A stretch of DNA of 64,000 nucleotides from NCBI GenBank assembly GCA_016219005.1, contig JACRCN010000004.1:107054-171053 (forward strand), in the 5' to 3' direction. Position numbers and translations under genes: made by a program. This stretch comes from Deltaproteobacteria bacterium (GTDB lineage: Bacteria > Desulfobacterota > Desulfobacteria > Desulfobacterales > SpSt-501). Positions 9,132 to 18,540 of the stretch are shown piece after piece; positions within the stretch are counted from its first letter, which is position 1, and each line of letters starts with the position of its first letter. A model generated the notes under the pieces. The model was not told the origin of the DNA, ran no database searches, and saw only the letters and a list, made by a program, of their open reading frames with translations.

Positions 9132-11261
9132 TACGCAGAGGGCTGCGACCATGACGGCCCAGTCCCGGGACCCCAAGCGTGCCGCGCGCCGGGGCGTGCG
9201 GCTTTTGCTTGAAAATCCGCGCGCCTCCATGGCCAGCGCCAGCTCGTCCGCCAGAAGAAAGCATTGGACCAGCAGCGGCAGCAAAAGAGCCATCCAGTTG
9301 CCGAGGTTCGTAAGCCTGGGTCGCAGATCGATCCCCCGGGCCTGTTGCGCGTCCCGGATCGAGAGGATCTTTTGTTCGATCAGCGGCACGTAGCGCAGGC
9401 CGGCCGTCAGCATGAAAGCCGGACCCGGCGGGATCTTGAGCTCCGCCAGTGAGGCGCCCAACTCCTCCGGGTGCAGGGAAGCAAATGCGACCGCCGAAAT
9501 TCCCAGCAGACTGAAAACCCGCAACACTAAAGACAGCGCGGTCGCCATGTCGAAAAACACGATCCCGAGAACGAACACCAACGCCACCATCGGCCCCATC
9601 AGCCGCAGCGACCGGACCTGCCGCTCACGGCAGCTCAGCAGCAGGATCGCAGCCCCAGCGGCCTCCGCCGTCAGAGCGGCGGTCGAGTGGGAAGCAAGGA
9701 CGGCTCCGACGCCTGCGAGCAACAGTACGAGCCTGGTCAGCGGGTTGAGACTGCTTCGAGCGGGTCGTGACGGGATCACGTTCCCACCGGCCGGAGGATT
9801 TACGGGTTCAAGGCTTTCGGCGCCCATCAACCGGGTGATATCCGCAGCAGCCCCATCGCCCCGCACATGACCCTCGTCCAGCAGGACCCAGCGGGCGGCG
9901 CAGGCGGCGGCGAAGTCCAGGTCGTGGGTTGCCACCAGCACGGCGATCCCCTGACCCGCGAGTTCCCCTATCCAAGCGGCCAGTGCCTCCTTGCCGGCCG
10001 CATCCTGGCTGACCGTGGGCTCATCCAGAACGAGGACTTCAGGGTCCATCGCCATAACGGCGGAGATGGCCACCTGTTTTTTTCCGCCTTCGCTCAGCCG
10101 GTAGGGGGATCGGTCGAGCAGGCCGCCAAGCCTGAAGCGCCGGCAAAGTTCACCGATCCCGTCGCCGGCCGTTACCCTGCGGCGGCGCAAACCGACCTCA
10201 AGCTCATCGCGGACGGTCGTTTTGAAAAACTGGTCGTTCGGGTTTTGGAAGCAGACGCCGATGCTGCGCGCCAGCTCCGAAGGCGCCTGGTCGCGAATGC
10301 TGCGGCCGTGAAGGAACATGTCGCCGCTCAAGGGCTTCAGAAGTCCGATCAGGTGCCTGACGAGCGTAGACTTCCCGGCCCCGTTCTTGCCCACCAGTGC
10401 GACCACCTCCCCGGGCCGCAGCGCGAAAGAGACATCCTCGAGGATCTTTTTTTCTCCGATGGAAAAACCGAGATGCTCTACGGCCAGCACCGGCGCGACG
10501 GTTTGGCTGACCGCCGGACAGGAAAGCGCGGGGTAGGCCGGTACGAGGCGATGTTTTTCGAGGATGCGACGGAAAGCCGCGGCCGGGCCGGCGTGGAAGC
10601 AGCGGCCGTTCTCAAAAACGGCGAGCCGGGTGGCGTCCTGCAGGAAATCGCCGGTACGGTGTTCGATGACGATGACCGTTTTCCTGCGCCGGCGCAGGTC
10701 GGCCAGCAGCGACTTCAGCCTTCGGGCGAAGATCCAGTCCAGGTTGGCGAAGGGTTCATCCAGGACCAAGAGCGGCGGATCCATGACCAGCACCGAAGCG
10801 ATGGCAACCAGGCGCTGCTCGCCGCCGGAAAGTGTTTCGGGCGAACGTGCGAGCAGAGTTTGGATGCCGAGTGCTGCCGCCGTCGCAAGGATGCGCTCCT
10901 CGATCTGCCGGGCGGGCAGCCCCAGGCTCTCCAGCCCGAAGGCCAGTTCGTCCGCCACGGTGCTGCTGAAGAGCTGGGCATCCGGGTTCTGAAGTACGAG
11001 CCCCACCCGGGAAAAAAGATCGCCCGTCGCGTGGTCCCGCGTGCTGAGTCCGTCCACCCTGACTTCGCCTTGAAGTGTGCCGCCGAAAAAGTGTGGGATC
11101 AGACCGTTCAGCAGATAGGCGGAGGATGATTTGCCCGAGCCGTTGGCGCCGAAGACGACGGCATACTCGCCGGCATCAATGCCAAGTTCCACGTCCTGCA
11201 GCACCCAGGCGCATCCGGGGTAGCGGTAGCGGACGCGTTCTAATCGGACGGCGGCTGCCAC
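9099..11261 (-). CDS. ECF transporter: ATPase-ATPase-EcfT fusion
   Basis: Two Walker A (GANGSGKSS, GKNGAGKST) and two signature regions, followed by hydrophobic EcfT-like domain with RDAQQARGID; 720 aa. Confidence 0.9.
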   Translation of the reverse strand: MAAAVRLERVRYRYPGCAWVLQDVELGIDAGEYAVVFGANGSGKSSSAYLLNGLIPHFFGGTLQGEVRVDGLSTRDHATGDLFSRVGLVLQNPDAQLFSSTVADELAFGLESLGLPARQIEERILATAAALGIQTLLARSPETLSGGEQRLVAIASVLVMDPPLLVLDEPFANLDWIFARRLKSLLADLRRRRKTVIVIEHRTGDFLQDATRLAVFENGRCFHAGPAAAFRRILEKHRLVPAYPALSCPAVSQTVAPVLAVEHLGFSIGEKKILEDVSFALRPGEVVALVGKNGAGKSTLVRHLIGLLKPLSGDMFLHGRSIRDQAPSELARSIGVCFQNPNDQFFKTTVRDELEVGLRRRRVTAGDGIGELCRRFRLGGLLDRSPYRLSEGGKKQVAISAVMAMDPEVLVLDEPTVSQDAAGKEALAAWIGELAGQGIAVLVATHDLDFAAACAARWVLLDEGHVRGDGAAADITRLMGAESLEPVNPPAGGNVIPSRPARSSLNPLTRLVLLLAGVGAVLASHSTAALTAEAAGAAILLLSCRERQVRSLRLMGPMVALVFVLGIVFFDMATALSLVLRVFSLLGISAVAFASLHPEELGASLAELKIPPGPAFMLTAGLRYVPLIEQKILSIRDAQQARGIDLRPRLTNLGNWMALLLPLLVQCFLLADELALAMEARGFSSKSRTPRRAARLGSRDWAVMVAALCVLTLLICWERG

Positions 11262-11731
11262 AGGTTCACCTTCCGCAAAAACCTGAGCGCCAGCAGCCCG
11301 ACGATCGTACCCCCGATCGAGCTCAGGCTGAAAGCGGCGATCAGGGTGCCTGCCGCCATGGATTTCCCCAAAAGGACAGGTCCCACCAGCCAGGCGCTGG
11401 CGAGCGCCCCGATTACACCGGTGCCGAGCACCTCACCCAGCCCGGCCGTCCAGGTGTTCCTGAACGTACGATACGCCAGCCCGGCCAGCAGCGCGCCGAT
11501 CATACCGCCCGGAAACGCCAGAAGAGTCCCCAGCCCAAGCATATTTCGGATCAGAGCGGCCAGAAATGCGATCATGACGGCGTGGACCGGCCCAAGCACG
11601 ACCGCCGCAACAACGTTGATCATGTGCTGGGCCGGGTAGCACTTGGATATCCCCAGCGGTATGAAAAACGGCGACAAGGCCACGGCGATGGCAACCAGCA
11701 GGGCAGCGCGGGCGACTTCCTTGGTTTTCAT
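11240..11731 (-). CDS. thiW: ECF transporter S component, ThiW-like
   Basis: MKTKEVARAALLVAIAVALSPFFIPLGISKCYPAQHMINVVAAVVLGP; TPP riboswitch upstream. Confidence 0.85.
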   Translation of the reverse strand: MKTKEVARAALLVAIAVALSPFFIPLGISKCYPAQHMINVVAAVVLGPVHAVMIAFLAALIRNMLGLGTLLAFPGGMIGALLAGLAYRTFRNTWTAGLGEVLGTGVIGALASAWLVGPVLLGKSMAAGTLIAAFSLSSIGGTIVGLLALRFLRKVNLWQPPSD

Positions 11732-11744
11732 TGCAAGCCTCCTC

Positions 11745-11776
11745 AAATAAAAAAGCCGTTTCCGCGGGGAAACGGC
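11745..11776 (-). terminator. Intrinsic terminator, likely expression platform of the TPP riboswitch
   Basis: gccgtttcc-GCGG-ggaaacggc perfect 9-bp stem; on the minus strand followed by T-rich cttttttatttg. Confidence 0.8.
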
Positions 11777-11796
11777 ATCGAGAAGCAGATCGGTTG

Positions 11797-11880
11797 AACG
11801 CTCCCTACGCTGGAATTACCCAGGTCAGGTTCAACGGGTATGATCTCAGGCGAAATCCGCCACCCCGGTTAAATCTCCGA
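11797..11880 (-). ncRNA. TPP riboswitch (THI element)
   Basis: Minus strand reads ccggggtggcgg...CTGAGATcatACCCGTTGAACCTGACCTGGGTAATTCCAGCGTAGGGAGCG, THI-box consensus. Confidence 0.95.
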
Positions 11881-12130
11881 GAGAAAACCTATATTAAAAA
11901 GAGCTCAGCTGTCAAGCGGCTGAGGGAAAACGGCTGTTTTTGAGGACCGAACGTCGATAAACCCTTAGTCTGTCAGTCTGCGCGTCATCACAGAAGAAGC
12001 GATCATATAAAAACCTGCGATCCGGTAAAATTTCGGCTCCCCGGTGCCGGGTGGCACTTGTTTGAGCCACAAGCTATTTCCCGTTCCCCGGGGGGGTCGC
12101 AAGCGGACTCATATGAGTCTTATACAAGAC

Positions 12131-13639
12131 TCAAGCCGCTTCCTCCTTGGGTATTTCCTCCCTCTTCTTGCGGAACCACGGGATAAAGGGAGAGATCAAG
12201 AGGATGAGCGCGATGACAAGAGAAACGGCAGCCAGCGGCCGGGTGAAGAAAATAGAGAAATCCCCCTGGGACATGATCAACGACTTGCGCAGGTTGTTCT
12301 CCATCATAGGCCCGAGGACGAAAGCCAGGACCAGCGGAGCGCCCTCGTAATCGAATTTCTTCATCAAGTAGCCCACGATTCCGAAGATGAGCATGGCATA
12401 GATGTCGAAGACCGAATTGTTGACGCTGTAGACGCCGATGAGGCAGAAGAGCAGAATGAGGGGAAATAGGATTTTGTAAGGAACCTTTAGGATTTGGACC
12501 CAGATGCCGATCAAGGGCAGGTTGAGAATCAAAAGCATGAAGTTCCCGATGTACATGCTGACAATGACCCCCCAGAACAACTGAGGGTTCTGCTTCATCA
12601 TCAGGGGCCCGGGGGTTACCCCGTGGATCATGAAGGCTCCCAGCAGCATGGCCATGACCACATTGGGTGGAATGCCCAGCGTCATCAGCGGGATGAAGGC
12701 CCCCCCCGTGGCCGCATTGTTGGCCGCCTCCGGCCCGGCCACCCCCTCGACGGCCCCCTTTCCGAAGCGTTCCGGATTCTTGGATAGCTTCTTTTCGAGT
12801 GCATAGGACAGAAATGACGAAATAACCGCCCCTCCGCCGGGAAGCACACCCAGAAAAAACCCAATAAGAGATCCCCTGGCAATAGGACCTTTGCTGTCCT
12901 TCCAGTCCCTGGCCGTAGGCAGGAGACCCTTGATAGTGGTCTTTAAGATGTCTCTTCGCACGACCTGTTCGATATTCAGCAACACCTCCGATACTCCGAA
13001 GATGCCCATGACAATCGGCACCAGGCCGACACCGTCGAGCAGCTCCATTCTGCCGAAAGTGAATCGCGGACGTGCCGTAATGGTATCCAGACCGATCAGT
13101 CCCAGAACGATGCCGAATGCGGCCGTGATGAGGGCTTTCGCCATGGACCCGTGGGCGAGGTAAATGAGTATCGTGAGGCCCAGCACCATAAGAGTGAAAT
13201 ACTCCGGAGGCCCGAACTCGAGGGCGAACCTGGCCAGGGGAGGGGCCAAGAGCGTCAAACCGAGGATGGATATGCTGCCGGCGATGAAGGAGCCGATTGC
13301 AGAAATGCCCAGGGCAGGGCCTGCGCGCCCTTGCCGGGCCATCTGGTAGCCGTCAAGGCAGGTGACCACGGAAGCCGCTTCACCGGGTATATTGACCAGG
13401 ATGGAGGTTGTGGATCCCCCATACATGGCGCCGTAATAAATGCCAGCCAGCATGATGATGGCCGCTTCGGGGGTGGCCTTGAAGGTGGAGGGAAGGAGCA
13501 GGGACATGGCGCCAACGGGCCCTATCCCAGGCAAAACACCGATCAGAGTTCCGATGAATACCCCGACGAAACAATAAAGCAGATTCTCCGGCTGGAGGGC
13601 GACCGAGAAACCGATTCCCAGATAATTCAAAAGGTCCAT
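12131..13639 (-). CDS. tctA: Tripartite tricarboxylate transporter large permease TctA
   Basis: GVLPGIGPVGAMSLLLP, YYGAMYGGSTTSILVNIPGEAASVVTCLDGYQMARQG motif. Confidence 0.93.
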   Translation of the reverse strand: MDLLNYLGIGFSVALQPENLLYCFVGVFIGTLIGVLPGIGPVGAMSLLLPSTFKATPEAAIIMLAGIYYGAMYGGSTTSILVNIPGEAASVVTCLDGYQMARQGRAGPALGISAIGSFIAGSISILGLTLLAPPLARFALEFGPPEYFTLMVLGLTILIYLAHGSMAKALITAAFGIVLGLIGLDTITARPRFTFGRMELLDGVGLVPIVMGIFGVSEVLLNIEQVVRRDILKTTIKGLLPTARDWKDSKGPIARGSLIGFFLGVLPGGGAVISSFLSYALEKKLSKNPERFGKGAVEGVAGPEAANNAATGGAFIPLMTLGIPPNVVMAMLLGAFMIHGVTPGPLMMKQNPQLFWGVIVSMYIGNFMLLILNLPLIGIWVQILKVPYKILFPLILLFCLIGVYSVNNSVFDIYAMLIFGIVGYLMKKFDYEGAPLVLAFVLGPMMENNLRKSLIMSQGDFSIFFTRPLAAVSLVIALILLISPFIPWFRKKREEIPKEEAA

Positions 13640-13645
13640 ATGGCG

Positions 13646-14104
13646 TCAACTCCCCAGTAAGCCCGGCGGGAGCTGGCACTGCAGCCAGAGTTGGAAAACG
13701 CTATAGGCGGCCAGCGTGCTCGCGACAGCCCCCAGGATAGCCCACGACCACCGTTGCGGTTCGACCGCCTTAAAAAGAAAAATGAGCAGCAAAATAGTGG
13801 CCGGGATGAATCCAAGCGGGGTAAGGAGATAGGCGTAGATGAAAAGCACGGCCAGAACGGAAACTATTTTCTTAAACGAGATTCCCGTCCAAACGGCTTT
13901 CATCTCTCCCGCGATGGCTTTCTGCCGAACCGCTCGGGCGAGGATGCCGAAAGACAGCCCGATCATGATAACCCCAACCCAGAAGAATATGAACCCGCCC
14001 CCGGGGTTGTGCAGGTTCCCAAGCCCCAGTTCATAACCGCCACAGCAAATCCCGATACCCATCGCCGCCCAAAAGAGCGAACTAATGATGTCTCTGCTCC
14101 GCAT
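13646..14104 (-). CDS. tctB: Tripartite tricarboxylate transporter TctB family
   Basis: Small 4-TM protein directly upstream of tctA. Confidence 0.8.
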   Translation of the reverse strand: MRSRDIISSLFWAAMGIGICCGGYELGLGNLHNPGGGFIFFWVGVIMIGLSFGILARAVRQKAIAGEMKAVWTGISFKKIVSVLAVLFIYAYLLTPLGFIPATILLLIFLFKAVEPQRWSWAILGAVASTLAAYSVFQLWLQCQLPPGLLGS

Positions 14105-14257
14105 CTCGACCTCTAAGGCGGCTTCCCGCAGCCCCACAACCGATAAGCGCAGCGGGAAGCCCTAATTTCTTCAAGACGGTCCGGCTCTGGCCTTGCGCCG
14201 GTAAGCCAAGGGGCTGCACCGATTTTGCCGGCGTCAGGCATGGGTTCAAAAAGGATT

Positions 14258-15232
14258 CTACTCTTTTTTCAGGCCCAGTACTTCCGCATTCTCCTTTTCT
14301 TCCGTATACAGCTCCTGGGTGAATTTGGTGTAGCTTTCGGAATTTTTATAGAAAGGAATCATGTAATAGTCTTCCAGGATTTTCTGGAAGGAAGGTTCAT
14401 CCATCGCTTTCTTGAAGGCATCGTGAAGGATCTTGACCGCCTGGGGGGCCATCCCTTTAGGCCCTGCGATGCCAAACGGTGAATAGGCCACGATATCATA
14501 CCCCAGCTCTTTCAGGGTGGGGACATCGGGCCACTTCTTGGTCCGCTGCTCCGTCCAGACAGCCAGAAGGCGGAGGTCACCGGATTCGACCTGAGGGGCC
14601 CAACCGGAAGTCTCGGCGCCGACCATGACGTGGCCGCCAAGGGTCGCGGTGATGACCTCAATTCCGCCCTTTTGTGGTACGTGGATCCATTTGATTCCCT
14701 CTTTGCGGGCGAGCTTTTCCATGGTGACATGCTGCATCACCCCAACCCCCGGAGTCGCATAAGTAACCTTGCTCGGATTAGCTTTGGCAAAGTCCAGGAG
14801 TTCCTTCAAGGTCTTCCAGGGGGCGTCTTTCTTAACTACAATACCGTAGGTATAGCCGGTAAGCTGGATGATGTATGTAAAATCTTTGAGGGGATCCCAT
14901 GTAGTCTTCATGGTGTGGGGCAACCGGAATACGCCCATCGGAATCTGGGACAGGGTGTAGCCGTCGGGCTTGGCCGTGGCAGCCATGGTGGCCGGTCCCA
15001 CCGTGCCGCCGCCGCCCGGTTTGTTTTCCACAATCACCGGCTGGCCGAGATGCTTGGCGGCGTTTTCTGCCAGAATTCGCATGCAGGTATCAGTTGATCC
15101 GCCTGCGGCCCAGGGCACGATCAAGGTAATCGCCTTGGCAGGAAAGTCTGCGGCTGTCACCGGAAAGACACTTCCACTACAAACCATAACAGTCACCAGC
15201 CATAGCATCGCCTTCATTGCTGTCTTCGCCAT
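14258..15232 (-). CDS. tctC: Tripartite tricarboxylate transporter substrate-binding protein TctC
   Basis: Signal peptide; FPAKAITLIVPWAAGGSTDTCMRILAENAAKHLGQPVIVENKPGGGG. Confidence 0.92.
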   Translation of the reverse strand: MAKTAMKAMLWLVTVMVCSGSVFPVTAADFPAKAITLIVPWAAGGSTDTCMRILAENAAKHLGQPVIVENKPGGGGTVGPATMAATAKPDGYTLSQIPMGVFRLPHTMKTTWDPLKDFTYIIQLTGYTYGIVVKKDAPWKTLKELLDFAKANPSKVTYATPGVGVMQHVTMEKLARKEGIKWIHVPQKGGIEVITATLGGHVMVGAETSGWAPQVESGDLRLLAVWTEQRTKKWPDVPTLKELGYDIVAYSPFGIAGPKGMAPQAVKILHDAFKKAMDEPSFQKILEDYYMIPFYKNSESYTKFTQELYTEEKENAEVLGLKKE

Positions 15233-15408
15233 GATGAACCTCCTTGGTTTGCGGTTATTTATTATCACCCCGGCAACAAAATATGTTTGATTCGGGTAAC
15301 CCAACTTATCGGCGCGGCAGGGTTTCGGCCGCAGCGCGCGGCAACCAATCTTTCCGGTGCCCCCTGCCACGCCCCGATCCGTTTGGAGAAACCGCGAACA
15401 TTCAGACT

Positions 15409-16281
15409 TCAGGAACGGCTCGGACGTTTCAGCCCCAGGATCGCTCTGGCCTCAGCCGGAGTGGCCGGTTCCTTCCCCAGCTCCCTGGCTATTCGCACCG
15501 TCCGCGCCACCAGTTGAGCATTCGTGGCCAACTCCCCTTTGCGGTAGTAAAGATTGTCTTCCAGCCCCACCCTGACACAGCCGCCCAGAACCATTGCCAT
15601 GGTGGTCAGAGGGAGCTGGGCCGTTGCGACGGGCGTGCAATTAAATATGGCATCGGCCGGCAGAAAATCGTGCAGAAGCATCAGCATCTTCGGCGTTGCA
15701 TCGCAGGCCCCCTGATATCGCATGCCCATCACCAGGTTGATGTAATACGGCTTGTCCAGCAGACCCTTTTCAATAACCGCATTCACCTCGCGAAACATGG
15801 CTAAATCGTATACTTCCATCTCCGGTTTGATTCCCAACTCTCTCATTCTGGAGACATACAATTCAATCTCATGGGGCATGTTCGACCATGGAATCCCGGC
15901 GTACCTGCCGGAAACCCGCATCATACTTCCCATGTTAAGCGAGGCCATTTCCGGGGCGGCCTTCAGGCATTCGATCCGTTGCTCCTGGGTCAGGTTGGGG
16001 CCTCCCCCGGTACTGAACTGGATGATTGCATCGCATTTCTGGCGAATCCCGTCCCGGATCTCCCCGAAGATCTCCGGGTTGGACGTGTTCTCGCCGCTTT
16101 TGTCGCGTGCATGAATATGAACGATGGCCGCCCCTTCATTGTAACAGGCATAGGAAGAAGCGACGATCTCATCGGGCTGTTCAGGAACATGGGGATTCAT
16201 GGATTTGTTTACCAAGGCGCCGGTTTGGGCCACCGTGATAATGACTTTGTCTCTTGGGAGCTGCAGCGGCATGGCATTCAT
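15409..16281 (-). CDS. Beta-keto acid cleavage enzyme (BKACE/DUF849)
   Basis: KVIITVAQTGALVNKSMNPHVPEQPDEI...GAAIVHIHARD. Confidence 0.9.
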   Translation of the reverse strand: MNAMPLQLPRDKVIITVAQTGALVNKSMNPHVPEQPDEIVASSYACYNEGAAIVHIHARDKSGENTSNPEIFGEIRDGIRQKCDAIIQFSTGGGPNLTQEQRIECLKAAPEMASLNMGSMMRVSGRYAGIPWSNMPHEIELYVSRMRELGIKPEMEVYDLAMFREVNAVIEKGLLDKPYYINLVMGMRYQGACDATPKMLMLLHDFLPADAIFNCTPVATAQLPLTTMAMVLGGCVRVGLEDNLYYRKGELATNAQLVARTVRIARELGKEPATPAEARAILGLKRPSRS

Positions 16282-17246
16282 CCTCTTTCCGGTGTGATAA
16301 GAAAATCAAGGGACTTGAGAACCTTCAGCAGCTTGTCATCCCTCTCCTTCAAGACGTCTTCATATTTTCTGTCCGAGTAATCGTAAAAGCCCCTTCCGGT
16401 CTTGACTCCGAAGTCCCCTTTTTCCACCAGATCGAAAAGACTTTTAGGTCGATTATTCAGTGGGGGTTCCACAAAATCGGGGTTCTCCAAATTCATCGCG
16501 CTCAGATCAAGACCCGTAAAATCATACCGCTGCACCAAACCCAGGACCATCATCCGGGGGGCAAGGCTTGCCTTGACCGCCAGATCCAGTTGGTCGGCGG
16601 TGATGTAGCCGTTATCCAGAAGGAAGAAGGTTTCACGGCCCAGGATCCTGAGCATGCGGTTGATCGCGAAACCCGGCACGAATTTCCGCATCACGATGGG
16701 GGTCTTGCCCACCCGGCGGATAAGCGCAACTGTCGTATCGACGGTATCCTCACTGCTCCGGGGGCCACGCACGACCTCCACCAGCGGAATGATCTGCGGC
16801 GGGGCAAACCAATGGGCAATCACGGTGCGGCTCTGTCGCCTTTCCGGCGTCACCTTGAAGATATCGAGAAAGGAAGTGTTGCTGGCGATGAGCGCATCGT
16901 CTTTGCAGCAGGCATCCAGTTGACGGAATAGGTTGCCCTTGATTTCCAGATTCTCCACAATGCATTCAAAGACCAGATCCGCACCGCTGACCGCGGTTTC
17001 CAGGTCGGTCGTAAAGGTCAATCGTTTTAGGACCTGCTCAATCTCGGCCTGCCGAAGCATATCGTGCTGCACGAAAGTTCCGAGGCTTGTCTTTACCACT
17101 TTCACGGCCCGTTCATGTTCCTCAGGCGCTTTGCTCCAAACGATTACGGGATACCCGTGTTGGGCAAAGGTCTGCGCGATACCCGGCCCCATGGTTCCGC
17201 AGCCAAGGACCGTCACCTGGCGAATCTCATCCAGTTTCATTTTCAA
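16278..17246 (-). CDS. 3-hydroxyacyl-CoA dehydrogenase family (possibly carnitine-dehydrogenase-like)
   Basis: VTVLGCGTMGPGIAQTFAQHGYPVIVW Rossmann motif; ends with 4-bp overlap to BKACE. Confidence 0.88.
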   Translation of the reverse strand: MKMKLDEIRQVTVLGCGTMGPGIAQTFAQHGYPVIVWSKAPEEHERAVKVVKTSLGTFVQHDMLRQAEIEQVLKRLTFTTDLETAVSGADLVFECIVENLEIKGNLFRQLDACCKDDALIASNTSFLDIFKVTPERRQSRTVIAHWFAPPQIIPLVEVVRGPRSSEDTVDTTVALIRRVGKTPIVMRKFVPGFAINRMLRILGRETFFLLDNGYITADQLDLAVKASLAPRMMVLGLVQRYDFTGLDLSAMNLENPDFVEPPLNNRPKSLFDLVEKGDFGVKTGRGFYDYSDRKYEDVLKERDDKLLKVLKSLDFLITPERG

Positions 17247-17343
17247 CGCTCCCAGTTTTGAGGCTTTGTAACAAATCCCATTTACATGCTATGTGGAACA
17301 AAGAGAGAAATCTAGAAAAACTCCTTGGGGCCAGGGCAATTTC

Positions 17344-17357
17344 TGCAAACGTTTGCA
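17344..17357. promoter_or_regulatory. LacI-family operator palindrome TGCAAACGTTTGCA (copy 1)
   Basis: Perfect 14-bp palindrome between lacI-type gene and catabolic operon; identical to copy at 18461. Confidence 0.8.
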
Positions 17358-17397
17358 ATAGATCGCCGAACAAGATGCCTTCCTTCGCACGCGCATT

Positions 17398-18447
17398 CTA
17401 TACCTGCTTCTGGCCCTTCACGGCACAGGTAGAATCTCGGATGATCAATTCAGAGGGAATAACGACATGTCTTTCGGGACAAGAACCGTTTTCAATCAAT
17501 TGAATCAGCATTTGGGCAACGGTCTGCCCGATCTTTGTCACCGCAATCTTGACGGTAGTCAATGGAGGTTGAAATAAATCCAGGATATCCGAGGAACCTA
17601 TGGCTACAAACGATATATCTTCCGGAATCTTCAAGCCGCGGAGGTTTATTTGGTGCAGCGCGCCGGGAGTGACGGTGTCGTTGATGCAGATGACACAGGT
17701 GGGTCTCTCGGGCAGATCCAGAAGGCGACCCATCAGTCGGAAACCATCCGTCTTGGAGAAATCGCTCTCAACGATATAGTCGGAGTTATAGATTAGTCCT
17801 CGGTCCCTGAAGGCCGCCTGGTAAGCCTTGAAGCGTTCGACGGAGTATTTTGAGTTCGACGTGCCGAGTATAAAAGCGATCTTGCGATGGCCAAGGTCGA
17901 GCAGGTAATTGACCGCTCGATAAACACACCGGACATTCTCAGAGTTGGCACTGGGGACGTCGATCCCGGAATTTTCCAGAAAGCCGGGTACCACCACCGC
18001 CGGGACGCCCTTATTTTCAAGCTCAGCAATGTTCTCGTCGTCTATCCGGTTGCCGATCACGATGATCCCGTCCACCAGCCGACGAAAATACAGGGAAGCA
18101 TAACTCCCCTTCGCGTTTATGCTCAGTGTTAGATTGTAGTCATGCTGGTTTGCGATTTCGCTGATTCCCAGAAGCATCTGGGAGTAATAAGGGCTCTGGA
18201 AGGCAAACTCGCCGGTACGCGGTATGATAAGGCCCAGCACACCAATGCGCTTTTTAACCAGCGCTTTCGCGGAGGAGTTCGGTAAATAACCGAGATCGCC
18301 GGCAATCCGTTTGATGGTTTCCCGCAAGTCCGACCTGACCCCTCTCTTGTCGTTCAGGGCGCGGGAAACCGTCGAATAGGAAATACCAACCCTTTGGGCT
18401 ATCGCCTTGATCGTGGGGGATGCAAGGGCGGTCTTTGCTTTTGTCAT
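17398..18447 (-). CDS. LacI-family transcriptional regulator
   Basis: IKAIAQRVGISYSTVSRALNDKRGVRSDLRETIKRIAGDLGYLPNSSAKALVKKR HTH. Confidence 0.93.
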   Translation of the reverse strand: MTKAKTALASPTIKAIAQRVGISYSTVSRALNDKRGVRSDLRETIKRIAGDLGYLPNSSAKALVKKRIGVLGLIIPRTGEFAFQSPYYSQMLLGISEIANQHDYNLTLSINAKGSYASLYFRRLVDGIIVIGNRIDDENIAELENKGVPAVVVPGFLENSGIDVPSANSENVRCVYRAVNYLLDLGHRKIAFILGTSNSKYSVERFKAYQAAFRDRGLIYNSDYIVESDFSKTDGFRLMGRLLDLPERPTCVICINDTVTPGALHQINLRGLKIPEDISFVAIGSSDILDLFQPPLTTVKIAVTKIGQTVAQMLIQLIENGSCPERHVVIPSELIIRDSTCAVKGQKQV

Positions 18448-18460
18448 GATGCTTGATTAT

Positions 18461-18474
18461 TGCAAACGTTTGCA
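18461..18474. promoter_or_regulatory. LacI-family operator palindrome TGCAAACGTTTGCA (copy 2)
   Basis: Identical 14-bp palindrome between lacI-type gene and divergent thiolase. Confidence 0.8.
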
Positions 18475-18540
18475 GTATAGTCAATAAATATTTATCGGGT
18501 GCGAATCTATTTAGCCGTCGATTAAGGGAGGGGCTTTACT

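Noticed and set aside
9867-11129. 420-aa plus-strand ORF opposite the ECF fusion
   Set aside because: Shadow ORF; opposite strand has unambiguous ABC motifs.
15409-17246. Firm assignment as a carnitine degradation pathway
   Set aside because: Dehydrogenase plus BKACE fits, but no betainyl-CoA thioesterase or betaine/carnitine transporter is present and Tct transporters favour carboxylates; substrate left open.
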